From JAGCJX01 sp045638645 (GTDB lineage Bacteria; Bacteroidota; Bacteroidia; Bacteroidales; UBA932), in assembly GCA_045638645.1 (NCBI GenBank), contig JAZUBU010000015.1, positions 167,028 through 231,027 on the forward strand: a DNA stretch of 64,000 nucleotides, in the 5' to 3' direction. The position numbers and the translations under genes are program-made. Positions 24,597-33,032 of the stretch are shown piece by piece. The first letter of the stretch is position 1; every line of letters starts with the position of its first letter. The notes below the pieces were generated by a model. That model made no database searches and was not told the DNA's origin. It was given only the letters and a program-made list of their open reading frames with translations.

Positions 24597-25571
24597 ATGT
24601 GTATGAAAATCATTGGAACCGGAAGTGCTCATCCGAAACAAGTGGTGACCAACGAGATGTTGTCCACCTTTTTGGATACGAACGATGAGTGGATTCGTTC
24701 AAGAACTGGAATCGTTGAAAGACGTGTGATTTCCAGCGAAAAATTAGAAGACTTGGCCGCAGAAGCGATGAACAAAGCGCTGGCCAGTGCAAAACTGACG
24801 GCTCGGGATATTGATTATATCATCTGCTCAAATGTAGTGAATGAATACATCACCCCTGGTTTGGGTTGTGTACTCCAAGGTATGATTGGAGCCACTTGCC
24901 CGACCATTGATGTGAACGGTGCTTGTGCTGGCTTCCTTTACGCATTGGATATCGCTGATGCTTTCTTCAAGTCAGGTAGAGTAAAAAATGTCTTGGTCGT
25001 AGCGGCTGAAGAACCCTCCCGCATGATGGACTGGACAGATCGTGGTACTTGCGTACTCTTCGGAGACGGAGCCGGTGCTGTGGTATTGACCGTCGGAGAC
25101 AACTTTGAAAGTTTCTCCCTGACCAACACCAGCATGCCTGAGGCTCTGTACCAACGTCACAAACTGCAATACACCCCTTATGTGAACAAGGAGGAACACG
25201 ACCATGCCGTAATTATGAATGGCCAGGATGTGTTCAAAATGGCGGTAAGAGGTTCTATTCGTGACTTGAACCGCGTGATGCAGAAAGCAGGTGTAACCCC
25301 TGACCAGGTGGACCACTACCTGTTGCACCAGGCCAACATCCGCATCATCGATACCATCCGTGAGTACATGAAGCAAGGATGGGACAAATTCCCTCATTTC
25401 ATCGAGAAATACGGAAACACTTCTTCTTCCAGCATCCCGATGTTGCTGGATGAGCTGGCCCGTGAAGGAAAAATCAAAGACGGTGACCGCATCGCCATGA
25501 GCGCATTCGGAGCTGGCTTTACCACGGCAGCTTGTTTGCTGACCTGGTCTGAAATCAAGTACGAAGAATAA
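24597..25571 (+). CDS. fabH: 3-oxoacyl-ACP synthase III
   Basis: Starts type II fatty-acid synthesis by joining an acyl-CoA primer to malonyl-ACP. 324 residues. The catalytic triad is intact: Cys110 in DVNGACAGFLYAL, His244 in LLHQANIRI and Asn274 in YGNTSSSSIP. The start could be ATG 24597 or the second ATG at 24603 (MKIIGTGSAHP); both give a normal N-terminus. First gene of a tight operon with fabF (23 bp) and fabZ. Acyl-carrier protein, fabD and fabG are not here. Confidence 0.95.
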   Translation: MCMKIIGTGSAHPKQVVTNEMLSTFLDTNDEWIRSRTGIVERRVISSEKLEDLAAEAMNKALASAKLTARDIDYIICSNVVNEYITPGLGCVLQGMIGATCPTIDVNGACAGFLYALDIADAFFKSGRVKNVLVVAAEEPSRMMDWTDRGTCVLFGDGAGAVVLTVGDNFESFSLTNTSMPEALYQRHKLQYTPYVNKEEHDHAVIMNGQDVFKMAVRGSIRDLNRVMQKAGVTPDQVDHYLLHQANIRIIDTIREYMKQGWDKFPHFIEKYGNTSSSSIPMLLDELAREGKIKDGDRIAMSAFGAGFTTAACLLTWSEIKYEE

Positions 25572-25594
25572 AATTAAAATATAACCGACTATTT

Positions 25595-26839
25595 ATGAGA
25601 AGAGTAGTAATTACCGGTATGGGTGTCATTACCCCTGTCGGAAACAATGTGGAGACGTTTTGGAACAATTTGAAAGCTGGCGTCTGTGGCATTGACCGCA
25701 TTACTTATTTCCCGACAGACGATCTGCCTGTTCATATAGCTGGCGAAATCAAAGGATTTAATGCGAAAGAATTTGGAGTGGATCCCCAAACCATCCGCAA
25801 AAGTGACCGTTTCTGCCTGTATGCCCTGGCGGCTGCGAATCAAGCTGTTGCTGACAGCGGTCTGGTCGCTGAAACCAACATCGAAGCCGGCCGTTTCGGT
25901 GTCTATGTAGGATCGGGTATCGGGGGGATGGATACCTTCATTGAAGAAACCCGCAAGATGGACCGTGAAGGAGCCAACCGCATTTCACCTTTGTTCATTC
26001 CGATGATGATTTCCAACATCGCCTCTGGAAACATCGCCATCAAACACAACGCACAAGGACCCTGCTTGCCGGTGGTAACCGCTTGTGCAACCGGAACCCA
26101 CGCGATTGGTGAGGCATTCCGTGCGATCAAACACGGTTACGCTGATGCCATTATTTCCGGTGGTGCAGAAGCTTCCATCAGTCCCTTGTCCATTGGTGGT
26201 TTTGCCAACAGCAAGGCTTTGTCCCGCTCTGAAGATCCCCTCCAAGGATCCCTTCCCTTTGATGCGCGCCGTCAAGGTTTCGTAATGGCGGAAGGTGCCG
26301 GTATCGTTGTGTTGGAAGAATACGAACACGCCAAGGCCCGTGGAGCAAAAATTTATGCAGAAGTATGCGGTTACGGTAACTCTTGCGACGCATACCACTA
26401 CACGGCTCCGCGTCCGGATGGTACTACTCCGGCTGCTGCGATCCGTCAAGCATTGAACGAAGCCGGTTACCGCCCGGGTGAAGTGGCCCACTTCAATGCC
26501 CATGGAACAGGTACTCCGTTGAATGACAAATCCGAAACAGCGGCTATCAAGCTGGCGTTGGGAGAAGAGGATGCCCGTCGTGCAGTGATTTGTTCGACCA
26601 AATCCATGACCGGTCACATGTTGGGCGCTGCCGGTGGTGTGGAATTGGCTGCCGCCGCTCTGGCCATTCGCGAAGGCATCGTACCTCCGACAATCGGTTT
26701 GACCGAAGCGGATCCGGATTGTGATTTGGACTACAACCCCATGACCGCGCGTAAATGCGACTTTACCATTGCGTTGTCCAACTCTCTGGGTTTCGGTGGT
26801 CATAACGGAAGTATTGCATTAAGAAGAGTAGAGGAATAA
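25595..26839 (+). CDS. fabF: 3-oxoacyl-ACP synthase II
   Basis: Elongating condensing enzyme of fatty-acid synthesis, 414 residues. Nucleophile Cys164 in VTACATGTHAIGEAF, His303 in AHGTGTPLND, Lys336 and His341 in STKSMTGHMLGAAGG, and the C-terminal NSLGFGGHNGSI gate loop are all present, so it is a fully active KAS. The start MRRVVITGMGVITPVG is standard. Middle gene of the fabH-fabF-fabZ operon; the fabZ ATG comes 2 bp after its stop. Confidence 0.95.
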   Translation: MRRVVITGMGVITPVGNNVETFWNNLKAGVCGIDRITYFPTDDLPVHIAGEIKGFNAKEFGVDPQTIRKSDRFCLYALAAANQAVADSGLVAETNIEAGRFGVYVGSGIGGMDTFIEETRKMDREGANRISPLFIPMMISNIASGNIAIKHNAQGPCLPVVTACATGTHAIGEAFRAIKHGYADAIISGGAEASISPLSIGGFANSKALSRSEDPLQGSLPFDARRQGFVMAEGAGIVVLEEYEHAKARGAKIYAEVCGYGNSCDAYHYTAPRPDGTTPAAAIRQALNEAGYRPGEVAHFNAHGTGTPLNDKSETAAIKLALGEEDARRAVICSTKSMTGHMLGAAGGVELAAAALAIREGIVPPTIGLTEADPDCDLDYNPMTARKCDFTIALSNSLGFGGHNGSIALRRVEE

Positions 26840-26841
26840 AT

Positions 26842-27273
26842 ATGAAACGCGAAGAAATTAAAAACTTCTTGCCTCATCGTGAGCCGATGTTGCTCGTGGA
26901 TGAGATGGAAATTGATGAAAATGGAATCTGCCACGGTAAGTACACCGTTCGTGGCGATGAGTTTTTCCTTCAAGGACACTTTCCGGGTCATCCGGTCGTT
27001 CCTGGCGTGATTTTGTGTGAAATCATGGGACAATCCAGTTCCATCCTTGTGATGAAGGAAATGGACGGTTGTACCCCGATGTTTACCGGTATTGACAAGA
27101 CCCGTTTCAAAGGATCTGTAGTCCCCGGTGACACCGTTGAAGTTACAGCAAAAATTACAGCAAAACGCGGAATGATTTTCTTCATTGAAGCCGAAGCTCG
27201 GGTAGAAGGCCGTTTGTGCGTACAAGCAACCCTCTCCGTAGCGCTGGTGAAAAATGACAATTTGAAAGTCTGA
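26842..27273 (+). CDS. fabZ: 3-hydroxyacyl-ACP dehydratase, stand-alone hot-dog protein
   Basis: Dehydrates 3-hydroxyacyl-ACP. A single hot-dog domain of 143 residues with catalytic His46 in QGHFPGHPVVPGV and Glu60 in LCEIMGQ. The start motif FLPHREPMLLVDE is typical of dehydratases found in clostridial fatty-acid clusters, while the FabZ of Bacteroidetes is normally fused to LpxC; so this is probably a second dehydratase. The next gene starts inside its stop codon (TGATG at 27271), so the two are translationally coupled even though the neighbour looks unrelated. Confidence 0.92.
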   Translation: MKREEIKNFLPHREPMLLVDEMEIDENGICHGKYTVRGDEFFLQGHFPGHPVVPGVILCEIMGQSSSILVMKEMDGCTPMFTGIDKTRFKGSVVPGDTVEVTAKITAKRGMIFFIEAEARVEGRLCVQATLSVALVKNDNLKV

Positions 27274-27605
27274 TGCACCGTATGCGGTTCGTATTTCTGC
27301 TGGGACTGGTCGTTTACCAGTTTCTTCTCGCTCCGTTTTTCTCGCACATCCACGAGGTGAACGGTCTGCGAGTGGTCCATCAGCACCCGTACGCCGCTCA
27401 TCACGATCATACAACACAAGGCTATGTCCTGGTTGACATTGCCAACGAAAATACAGGAATTGCCGCAGAAATGCAGGCGATTCCTGCGTTTTTTTGTGAC
27501 GTTTGCAGCATTCTCCTGACACTGGATGTGTCGCTGGTTCCAGCACACTTGCACGTCACCCCTTCTTTGCGCGCTCCTCCGGTGGTTGAGCCTGCCTTTG
27601 CGTAG
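27273..27605 (+). CDS. His-rich small exported protein before TonB receptor
   Basis: 110 residues. An N-terminal hydrophobic segment (MRFVFLLGLVVYQFLLAPF) probably acts as signal or anchor. After it comes a His-rich stretch with HIHEVNGLRVVHQHPYAAHHDH (nine His within about 25 residues), a second hydrophobic segment with FFCDVCSILLTLDVSL, and a tail ending RAPPVVEPAFA. This layout recurs in small periplasmic proteins coded beside metal-related TonB receptors; metal binding is inferred from the His cluster and CDVC pair. It is coupled to fabZ and 84 bp before the receptor gene. Confidence 0.7.
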   Translation: MHRMRFVFLLGLVVYQFLLAPFFSHIHEVNGLRVVHQHPYAAHHDHTTQGYVLVDIANENTGIAAEMQAIPAFFCDVCSILLTLDVSLVPAHLHVTPSLRAPPVVEPAFA

Positions 27606-27689
27606 TTCTATAGCAGGCCAAGATTTGTATTTCTACCTTTTATCAACCTGATTTTACACCGGACGAGCAATCGTCGCAACCTTTATTTT

Positions 27690-29984
27690 ATGATTCGAAA
27701 ACTATTTTTCGTTGTGGCACTCTTGTGTGCTGCAACCAACTTTGCCTTTGCAGACCAATCAGAACCCGATGGCACGGATGCCAACATCGTGGGTCACATC
27801 CTTGATAAAAACACTGGGGAACACCTTCCCTTCATTTCTGTCGTTCTTCAAGGAACGATGTTGGGAACGACCTCCGATGCAACGGGTCACTTTTATATGA
27901 AAAATTTGCCGGAAGGCGATTTTGTACTGGAGATTACCGCTATCGGCTACCGTTCCATTTCCCGGCCGATTACCTTGAAGAAAGGCCAAACCCTGGAGTT
28001 GAACTTCCAGATGGAAGAAGAGGCCATTGCTTTGGGCGGAGTTGTCGTTACGGCCAACCGGAGCGAAACCCTTCGCCAACTGGCTCCGACCCTGGTCAAT
28101 GTGGTGGATGCGCAAGTGTTCAGCCAGACCAATTCGGTCAATCTGGCGCAAGGCATCGCATTCCAGCCGGGTATCCGTGTGGAAACCAACTGCCAGAACT
28201 GCGGTTTCCAGCAAATCCGGATCAACGGCCTGGACGGTCCTTATACCCAACTCCTGATTGATTCCCGTCCGATCTTCAGCGCATTGGCCGGTGTTTACGG
28301 CATCGAGCAAATTCCTGCGAGCATGGTGGATCGTGTGGAAGTGATGCGTGGCGGTGGATCCGCTTTGTTCGGTTCTTCCGCCATTGCCGGCACCATCAAC
28401 ATCATCACCAAGGAACCGGTCCGTAATTTTGGAGAAGTGGGCCATGGTCTGACCGTTCTGGCAGACGGGTCCATGGATCACAATACCTCCCTCAACGCAT
28501 CCTTTGTGACGGACGACAACAAGGCGGGTTTGTTTATTTTTGGACAAAACCGGGAACGGGACGGTTACGATGCCAATGGCGACGGCTTTACGGAAGTGGC
28601 TGAGTTGCAAGGTCAGACCTTGGGTTTGCGTTCCTATGTAAAGACGGGTGTCTATTCCAAGTTGAGTTTTGAGTACCACCACATGAACGAATATCGTCGG
28701 GGAGGTGATAGCCTGGGCCGTCCCCCTCACGAAGCCAACATTGCCGAGCAAATCCGCCACAATGTCAATGCGGGAGGGTTGAAGTTTGATTATTTCAGTC
28801 CGGACACCAAACACCGTCTCTCTGTTTTTGGTTCTGCGCAGCACATTGCCCGGGAGAGCTATTACGGTGGTGGCCAAGATTTGAATGCTTACGGTTCTAC
28901 CCGAGGTTTGACATGGGTGGGAGGTGCGCAATACCTCTATAAGATGGAGGACTGTCTGTTCATGCCGGCTGATTTGACAGTGGGTACTGAAATCATCGGA
29001 GACCATTTGAACGACACCATGTGGGGCTACAACCGTTTTACTGAGCAGGAAGTATTTACGCAAAGTCTTTTTGCACAAAACGAATGGAAAAACCGGCGTT
29101 GGAGCTTCCTCATCGGGGGTCGCTTGGACAAGAACTCCCTCCTGGCGAAACAGATCTTCAGCCCGCGATTGAACCTGCGTTTCAATCCCAGTGAAAAAAT
29201 GAATTTCCGAGCAAGTTACTCTTCCGGATACCGTGCCCCGCAAGTATTTGATGAAGACTTGCACGTGGCCAACGTTGGCGGTACCGTCCTGATGATCCGC
29301 AACAGTGCGGACTTGCGCGAAGAACGGTCCCATAGTTTTATGTTGTCCGGGGACTTGTACCATCAATTCGGAGATTGGCAGACCAACCTGCTTGTGGAAG
29401 GATTTTACACCCATCTGGTGGATGTCTTTGAATTGGGTCCTGCCGTGATTGAGAGCGGGGTATTGGTGCAGGAGCGCTTGAACGGTCCGGGTGCCTGGGT
29501 TGCGGGGATTACCGCTGAAACGAAGTTAGCTTACCGGGACTGGTTTCAGTTGCAGGCCGGTATCACCTGGCAACAAAGCCGGTACGACGAGTGGTACCAA
29601 TGGAGTGAGACCGCTCCTGCCGTGCAGGAAATGTTCCGGACCCCCGATTGGTACGGGTATTTTACAGCTTCCTTCCAACTGGATGAGGCTTGGCAGTTGG
29701 CTGTTAACGGCACCTATACCGGAAGTATGCTGATGCAGCACATGGCTGGAGCCATTCCCGAAGACGTTGTTGAGATTACCCCTGATTTCTTTGATATGGG
29801 TGCCAAAATTTCTTATGACTTGAAATTCTGGGAAACCATGAAGTTGCAGTTCAATGCTGGGGTTCAGAATATCTTCAATGCTTATCAGAAAGACTTTGAC
29901 AAGGGAGCTGACCGGGATTCGGGTTACATGTATGGACCTGCATTGCCCCGTAACTTTTATATGGGCTTGCGCCTGATGTTTTAA
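27690..29984 (+). CDS. TonB-dependent receptor, probable metal or chelate uptake
   Basis: 764-residue outer-membrane receptor. Signal peptide to about residue 21, a carboxypeptidase-like regulatory domain at about 32-115 (VGHILDKNTGEHLPFISVVLQG), a plug domain at about 120-240 ending in SALFGSSAIAGTINIITKEP, then a 22-strand barrel with terminal Phe (MGLRLMF). The plug has a CQNCG pair (Cys168, Cys171) followed by QQIRINGLDGPYTQLLID, a subgroup seen across Bacteroidetes. There is no SusD partner, so this is not a glycan locus. The His-rich gene just upstream points to a metal or metal complex, which is inference. Confidence 0.9.
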   Translation: MIRKLFFVVALLCAATNFAFADQSEPDGTDANIVGHILDKNTGEHLPFISVVLQGTMLGTTSDATGHFYMKNLPEGDFVLEITAIGYRSISRPITLKKGQTLELNFQMEEEAIALGGVVVTANRSETLRQLAPTLVNVVDAQVFSQTNSVNLAQGIAFQPGIRVETNCQNCGFQQIRINGLDGPYTQLLIDSRPIFSALAGVYGIEQIPASMVDRVEVMRGGGSALFGSSAIAGTINIITKEPVRNFGEVGHGLTVLADGSMDHNTSLNASFVTDDNKAGLFIFGQNRERDGYDANGDGFTEVAELQGQTLGLRSYVKTGVYSKLSFEYHHMNEYRRGGDSLGRPPHEANIAEQIRHNVNAGGLKFDYFSPDTKHRLSVFGSAQHIARESYYGGGQDLNAYGSTRGLTWVGGAQYLYKMEDCLFMPADLTVGTEIIGDHLNDTMWGYNRFTEQEVFTQSLFAQNEWKNRRWSFLIGGRLDKNSLLAKQIFSPRLNLRFNPSEKMNFRASYSSGYRAPQVFDEDLHVANVGGTVLMIRNSADLREERSHSFMLSGDLYHQFGDWQTNLLVEGFYTHLVDVFELGPAVIESGVLVQERLNGPGAWVAGITAETKLAYRDWFQLQAGITWQQSRYDEWYQWSETAPAVQEMFRTPDWYGYFTASFQLDEAWQLAVNGTYTGSMLMQHMAGAIPEDVVEITPDFFDMGAKISYDLKFWETMKLQFNAGVQNIFNAYQKDFDKGADRDSGYMYGPALPRNFYMGLRLMF

Positions 29985-30012
29985 TCCCATTTATTCCGGA
30001 TGTAAGGAAACG

Positions 30013-30831
30013 ATGATATTCTATTTTTCAGGAACCGGAAATAGCCGTTGGGTGGCTGAGACCTTGGGACGGGCTTTGAACCAGCCGTTAACCGAGGTTT
30101 CGCTGGCCCTGCGATGTGCCGGAAACCATCCGATAGCGTATGCTGCAGCGGCTCACGAACCGGTAATTTTTGTGTTTCCCGTGCATTCATGGGGACCTGC
30201 CTTGCTGATGAGACGTTTCGTGGAGGCATTGGCTTTGCAGTTACCGGACCCAGAGGCCGGCCCGGTCTGCTTTGTGGCAACCTGTGGGGACGATGCTGCG
30301 TATACCGATCGTATTTTTCGCCGGCTGCTGGCGCAAAAAGGCATCGCCTTGTCGGGGGGCTATGCCCTGTGCATGCCCAACAATTATGTGCTCTTACCGG
30401 GCTTTGGGGTGGATTCTCCGGATGTAGAGGCACGAAAGTTGCACGACGCTCCAGCAAAGCTGGAACGCATCGCCGCCTCGATCCGGACCCTGCCGCCAGC
30501 TTCCGCAGGGATGGGTGTAGGCGTTGATGTTTCCTTGTACGCACGTACCGGACTTTCTTGGCTAAAGAGTTTTTTGGTCTATCCCTTGTTCGCTCGCTTC
30601 AAGGTCGGCCGGACTTCCTTCCGCTCTACGAGCGCATGTGTCGGTTGTGGCTTGTGTGTTCGGGTTTGTCCAGTGGGCAACCTCCGCATGCAGGAGGACC
30701 GTCCTGTTTGGGACGACCGTTGTGTGGAGTGTGTTGCCTGCATTCACCGTTGTCCTTGCCACGCCATTGAGTATGGGAAGGCCTCTGTGGGTCAGGGCCG
30801 TTATGTGCATCCCATTTTAAGAAAAGAGTAG
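30013..30831 (+). CDS. EFR1-family flavodoxin-ferredoxin fusion
   Basis: 272-residue cytosolic electron carrier. The N-terminal flavodoxin-like domain starts with YFSGTGNSRWVAETL (FMN phosphate loop at 4-11) and runs to about residue 150. The C-terminal domain carries two [4Fe-4S] sites: CVGCGLCVRVCP near 211-222 and CVECVACIHRCP near 238-249. EFR1 proteins occur in strict anaerobes; partners are unknown. It is 3 bp upstream of the hemerythrin gene, so the two are cotranscribed with the LuxR gene. Confidence 0.93.
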   Translation: MIFYFSGTGNSRWVAETLGRALNQPLTEVSLALRCAGNHPIAYAAAAHEPVIFVFPVHSWGPALLMRRFVEALALQLPDPEAGPVCFVATCGDDAAYTDRIFRRLLAQKGIALSGGYALCMPNNYVLLPGFGVDSPDVEARKLHDAPAKLERIAASIRTLPPASAGMGVGVDVSLYARTGLSWLKSFLVYPLFARFKVGRTSFRSTSACVGCGLCVRVCPVGNLRMQEDRPVWDDRCVECVACIHRCPCHAIEYGKASVGQGRYVHPILRKE

Positions 30832-30834
30832 CCT

Positions 30835-31542
30835 ATGTATCGAATTAGTTGTTATCGGGCGGAAGACCGTGTAGAAGACCTCATCGGTCGTCGTTATTCC
30901 ATGTTGTTGGTGATGGTTCGCTTCGGTATCCCCTTGGGTGTCGGCGATCGCACCATCCGGGAGGTATGTCAGGAGAACGGTGTCAACGAAGCGACTTTTC
31001 TGGCGGTCGTCAATCTCCTGTCGGACCAGGAGAACTTTGAGCTGGATGAAGCCAGTATCTCGTTGCCGACCCTAATCCAGTATCTGCAGGGATCCCACCA
31101 TTTTTTTCTGGATTACCGCTTGCCCCAGTTGCGGGATCGCCTGGCCAGTGCTTTGCAAAAGACCCAGCAGGAGCTGCGTGTGACAGACCTGGTCTTGTCT
31201 TATTTTGATGAATACGTCGGACAGGTGCACAAGCACATGGATTACGAAGATCATCAGGTATTCACTTATGTCGAAAATCTCCTGTCCGGAGCCCCCGTCA
31301 GTGAAGATTACAACATTGATGTCTTCAGTTCCCGTCACGACCACGTAGAAGAAAAATTGCTTGAGCTCAAGGATATCATCCTCAAGTACCTCTCTGTTCC
31401 CAGCAACGATGAGTTGAATTGTGTCCTGGTGGATATGTTCACTTGTTCAGACGATTTGGCCAACCACAATCTGGTGGAAGATTCTTTGTTTGTCCCGGTG
31501 ATCCGTTACCACGAAAAGCGGAGGAGAAATCATGGTCGGTAG
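30835..31542 (+). CDS. Hemerythrin-domain protein with ScdA-like N-terminus
   Basis: 235 residues, no signal peptide. Residues about 25-65 resemble the small N-terminal domain of ScdA/YtfE iron-sulfur repair proteins (FGIPLGVGDRTIREVCQENGV), though without its cysteines. The C-terminal four-helix bundle has diiron ligands spaced as in hemerythrins: His88/89, His134 with Glu138, His168/170 and His211 with Glu215. Such proteins handle NO, oxygen or iron for damaged clusters. The gene overlaps the LuxR regulator by 11 bp, and the pair is likely one functional unit. Confidence 0.88.
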   Translation: MYRISCYRAEDRVEDLIGRRYSMLLVMVRFGIPLGVGDRTIREVCQENGVNEATFLAVVNLLSDQENFELDEASISLPTLIQYLQGSHHFFLDYRLPQLRDRLASALQKTQQELRVTDLVLSYFDEYVGQVHKHMDYEDHQVFTYVENLLSGAPVSEDYNIDVFSSRHDHVEEKLLELKDIILKYLSVPSNDELNCVLVDMFTCSDDLANHNLVEDSLFVPVIRYHEKRRRNHGR

Positions 31543-32134
31543 GCTCCATGTTTTGGTTGCGGAGTCGTCCCAGATTCTCCGAGCGGGCCTCATGGCGGTG
31601 TTGCGGCGTCTTTCGAACCTGCCTATCGAGGTGGCCGAGGTTTGGGATGTTGAGCACCTGGACCAGCAATTGCTCCGGTACCGTCCGGATGTCCTGCTGG
31701 TGAATCCGGCGGAACTGGGTTCGTTGACGCCCTCCCGTTTGCGGGACCAGACCGGCCTTGCTTCGCTGAAGTTTGTTGCGTTGCAGCATACCCAGTCTCC
31801 GGTAGTTGTTTTGAAAGAGTACGATGCGTTCTTGTCAATCTATGATGGCATGGATGTATTGCGGGAGATCTTGATGCGCTTGATTCAAGAGGAAAGGGCG
31901 GAGGAAGAATCCCTGGACAATCGCCAGAAACTCACAGCCCGAGAGAAGGAGATTGTGGTTTGTGTGGTGAAGGGCATGACCAATAAGCAGATTGCGGACC
32001 AATTGTATCTTTCGGCCCATACGGTGATGACCCATCGCAAGAACATTGCCTCAAAACTGCAGATCCACAGTCCGGCCGGTCTGACGATTTATGCGATCGT
32101 GAACAAGCTGGTGGACATAGAAGAGATCAAGTAG
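31532..32134 (+). CDS. LuxR-type regulator with degenerate receiver domain
   Basis: 200-residue DNA-binding protein. The C-terminal LuxR helix-turn-helix at about 134-190 is intact (LTAREKEIVVCVVKGMTNKQIADQ, LSAHTVMTHRKNI). The N-terminal domain has response-regulator layout (HVLVAESSQILRAGLMAVL, RPDVLLVNPAELG) but the acidic pair is Glu11-Ser12, the phosphoacceptor Asp is Asn58, and the conserved Lys is not apparent. It cannot be phosphorylated in the usual way. With the hemerythrin gene overlapping it upstream, the input may be that protein or a direct ligand. Confidence 0.88.
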   Translation: MVGRLHVLVAESSQILRAGLMAVLRRLSNLPIEVAEVWDVEHLDQQLLRYRPDVLLVNPAELGSLTPSRLRDQTGLASLKFVALQHTQSPVVVLKEYDAFLSIYDGMDVLREILMRLIQEERAEEESLDNRQKLTAREKEIVVCVVKGMTNKQIADQLYLSAHTVMTHRKNIASKLQIHSPAGLTIYAIVNKLVDIEEIK

Positions 32135-32159
32135 TTGTACAATTACCCAAATGTGGGTA

Positions 32160-32282
32160 TTGTATGGGCATTCGGAACATCCTATCTTTGTAACAGTTAA
32201 GCCATTGATGTTATAACTGTTTTTAAAGTGAATCGAATCAGTGCGAATGTGGAATCAACGGATTCCGTGTTCGCACTTTTCC
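32160..32282 (+). ncRNA. Candidate small RNA: orphan promoter plus terminator hairpin
   Basis: TTG (32160-32162), 20 nt, TATCTTTG (32183-32190) form a good promoter that faces the 3' end of the convergent rubrerythrin gene; no protein start follows. Just after it lies a dyad AACAGTTA/TAACTGTT (32192-32199, 32214-32221) with T-run, and then a longer hairpin AGTGCGAA/TTCGCACT with inner GGAATC/GATTCC (32240-32277) ending in TTTT. A transcript of about 85 nt is implied. Alternatively the first dyad is an operator. Confidence 0.35.
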
Positions 32283-32328
32283 ATTGTTTCTTTGGCTCGC
32301 ATCCCTGCGTGTTGCTTCATGTTTTATG

Positions 32329-32357
32329 CAAAAAAAGAGAGGCGTTGCCGCCTCTCC
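32329..32357 (-). terminator. Terminator of the rubrerythrin gene
   Basis: Stem GAGAGGCG (32337-32344) with CGCCTCTC (32349-32356), loop TTGC, followed on the minus strand by seven T residues. Confidence 0.85.
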
Positions 32358-32380
32358 CAACTTATCAAGATTGCCAAAAA

Positions 32381-32935
32381 TTATTTCTTGAAGTAACGGT
32401 TGTACAAGCCTTCGAAGCCTTTGCCGTGGCGAGCTTCGTCTTTGCACATTTCATGGACAGTGTCATGGATTGCGTCCAGGTTTTGTTGTTTGGCCAATGT
32501 AGCAATGCGTTTTTTGTCTTCGCATGCACCTGCTTCAGCTTCCATACGCTTTTTGAGGTTGGTTTTGGTATCCCATACAACGTCGCCAATCAATTCAGCG
32601 AATTTTGCAGCATGTTCAGCTTCTTCCCAAGCGTAGCGTTTGAATGCTTCTGCGATTTCAGGATAACCTTCGCGGTCTGCTTGACGGCTCATAGCCAAGT
32701 ACATACCTACTTCGGTACATTCTCCCATGAAGTGAGCTTGCAATCCTTCCCAAATAACAGGATCACATCCTTTGGCAACACCGATTACGTGTTCATCAAC
32801 GAATTGCAGTGCACCTTCAGTTTCTACCAATTCTTTGAATTTTTCTTGGGGTTGTTTGCATTGAGGGCAAGTTGCAGGCGCTTCAGGGCCTTCGTGTACA
32901 TAACCGCAAATTGTGCAGATCCATTTCTTTTCCAT
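32381..32935 (-). CDS. Reverse rubrerythrin
   Basis: 184-residue cytosolic peroxide/oxygen reductase. The rubredoxin iron site is at the N-terminus (CTICGY at 6-11, CPQCKQP near 24-30), ahead of the ferritin-like diiron domain with EGLQAHFMGECTEVGMY, EEAEHAAKFAE and DEARHGKGFEGL. Ordinary rubrerythrin has the order reversed, so this is the reverse type described from clostridia. The start is set at 32935 (MEKKWICTICGY); a 14-codon upstream extension is mostly Asn and overlaps the promoter. It is a single-gene unit between the hydrogenase gene and the LuxR operon. Confidence 0.93.
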   Translation of the reverse strand: MEKKWICTICGYVHEGPEAPATCPQCKQPQEKFKELVETEGALQFVDEHVIGVAKGCDPVIWEGLQAHFMGECTEVGMYLAMSRQADREGYPEIAEAFKRYAWEEAEHAAKFAELIGDVVWDTKTNLKKRMEAEAGACEDKKRIATLAKQQNLDAIHDTVHEMCKDEARHGKGFEGLYNRYFKK

Positions 32936-32976
32936 AATGATGTTATTTAAGTGTGTGTTGTTTTTAAAAGTGTTCA

Positions 32977-33005
32977 CAAAATTATGAAAAAAAATTTAAT
33001 AAACA
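32977..33005 (-). promoter_or_regulatory. Promoter of the rubrerythrin gene
   Basis: Minus-strand TTG (33005-33003), 18 nt, TAATTTTG (32984-32977). Start expected near 32970, leader about 35 nt. The spacer is very AT-rich, as in strong promoters. Confidence 0.6.
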
Positions 33006-33032
33006 ATAAATTTGAACAATTCTAAATTTATA

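Noticed and set aside
27759..29414. Leftward open frame of 551 codons opposite the TonB receptor
   Set aside because: Antisense of a clear TonB-dependent receptor, with no recognisable domain.
32228..32950. Rightward open frame of 240 codons that starts just after the orphan promoter
   Set aside because: Apart from its first 50 codons it is antisense to rubrerythrin and very rich in Phe and Cys; it runs through two terminator hairpins, so a small RNA is the better reading.
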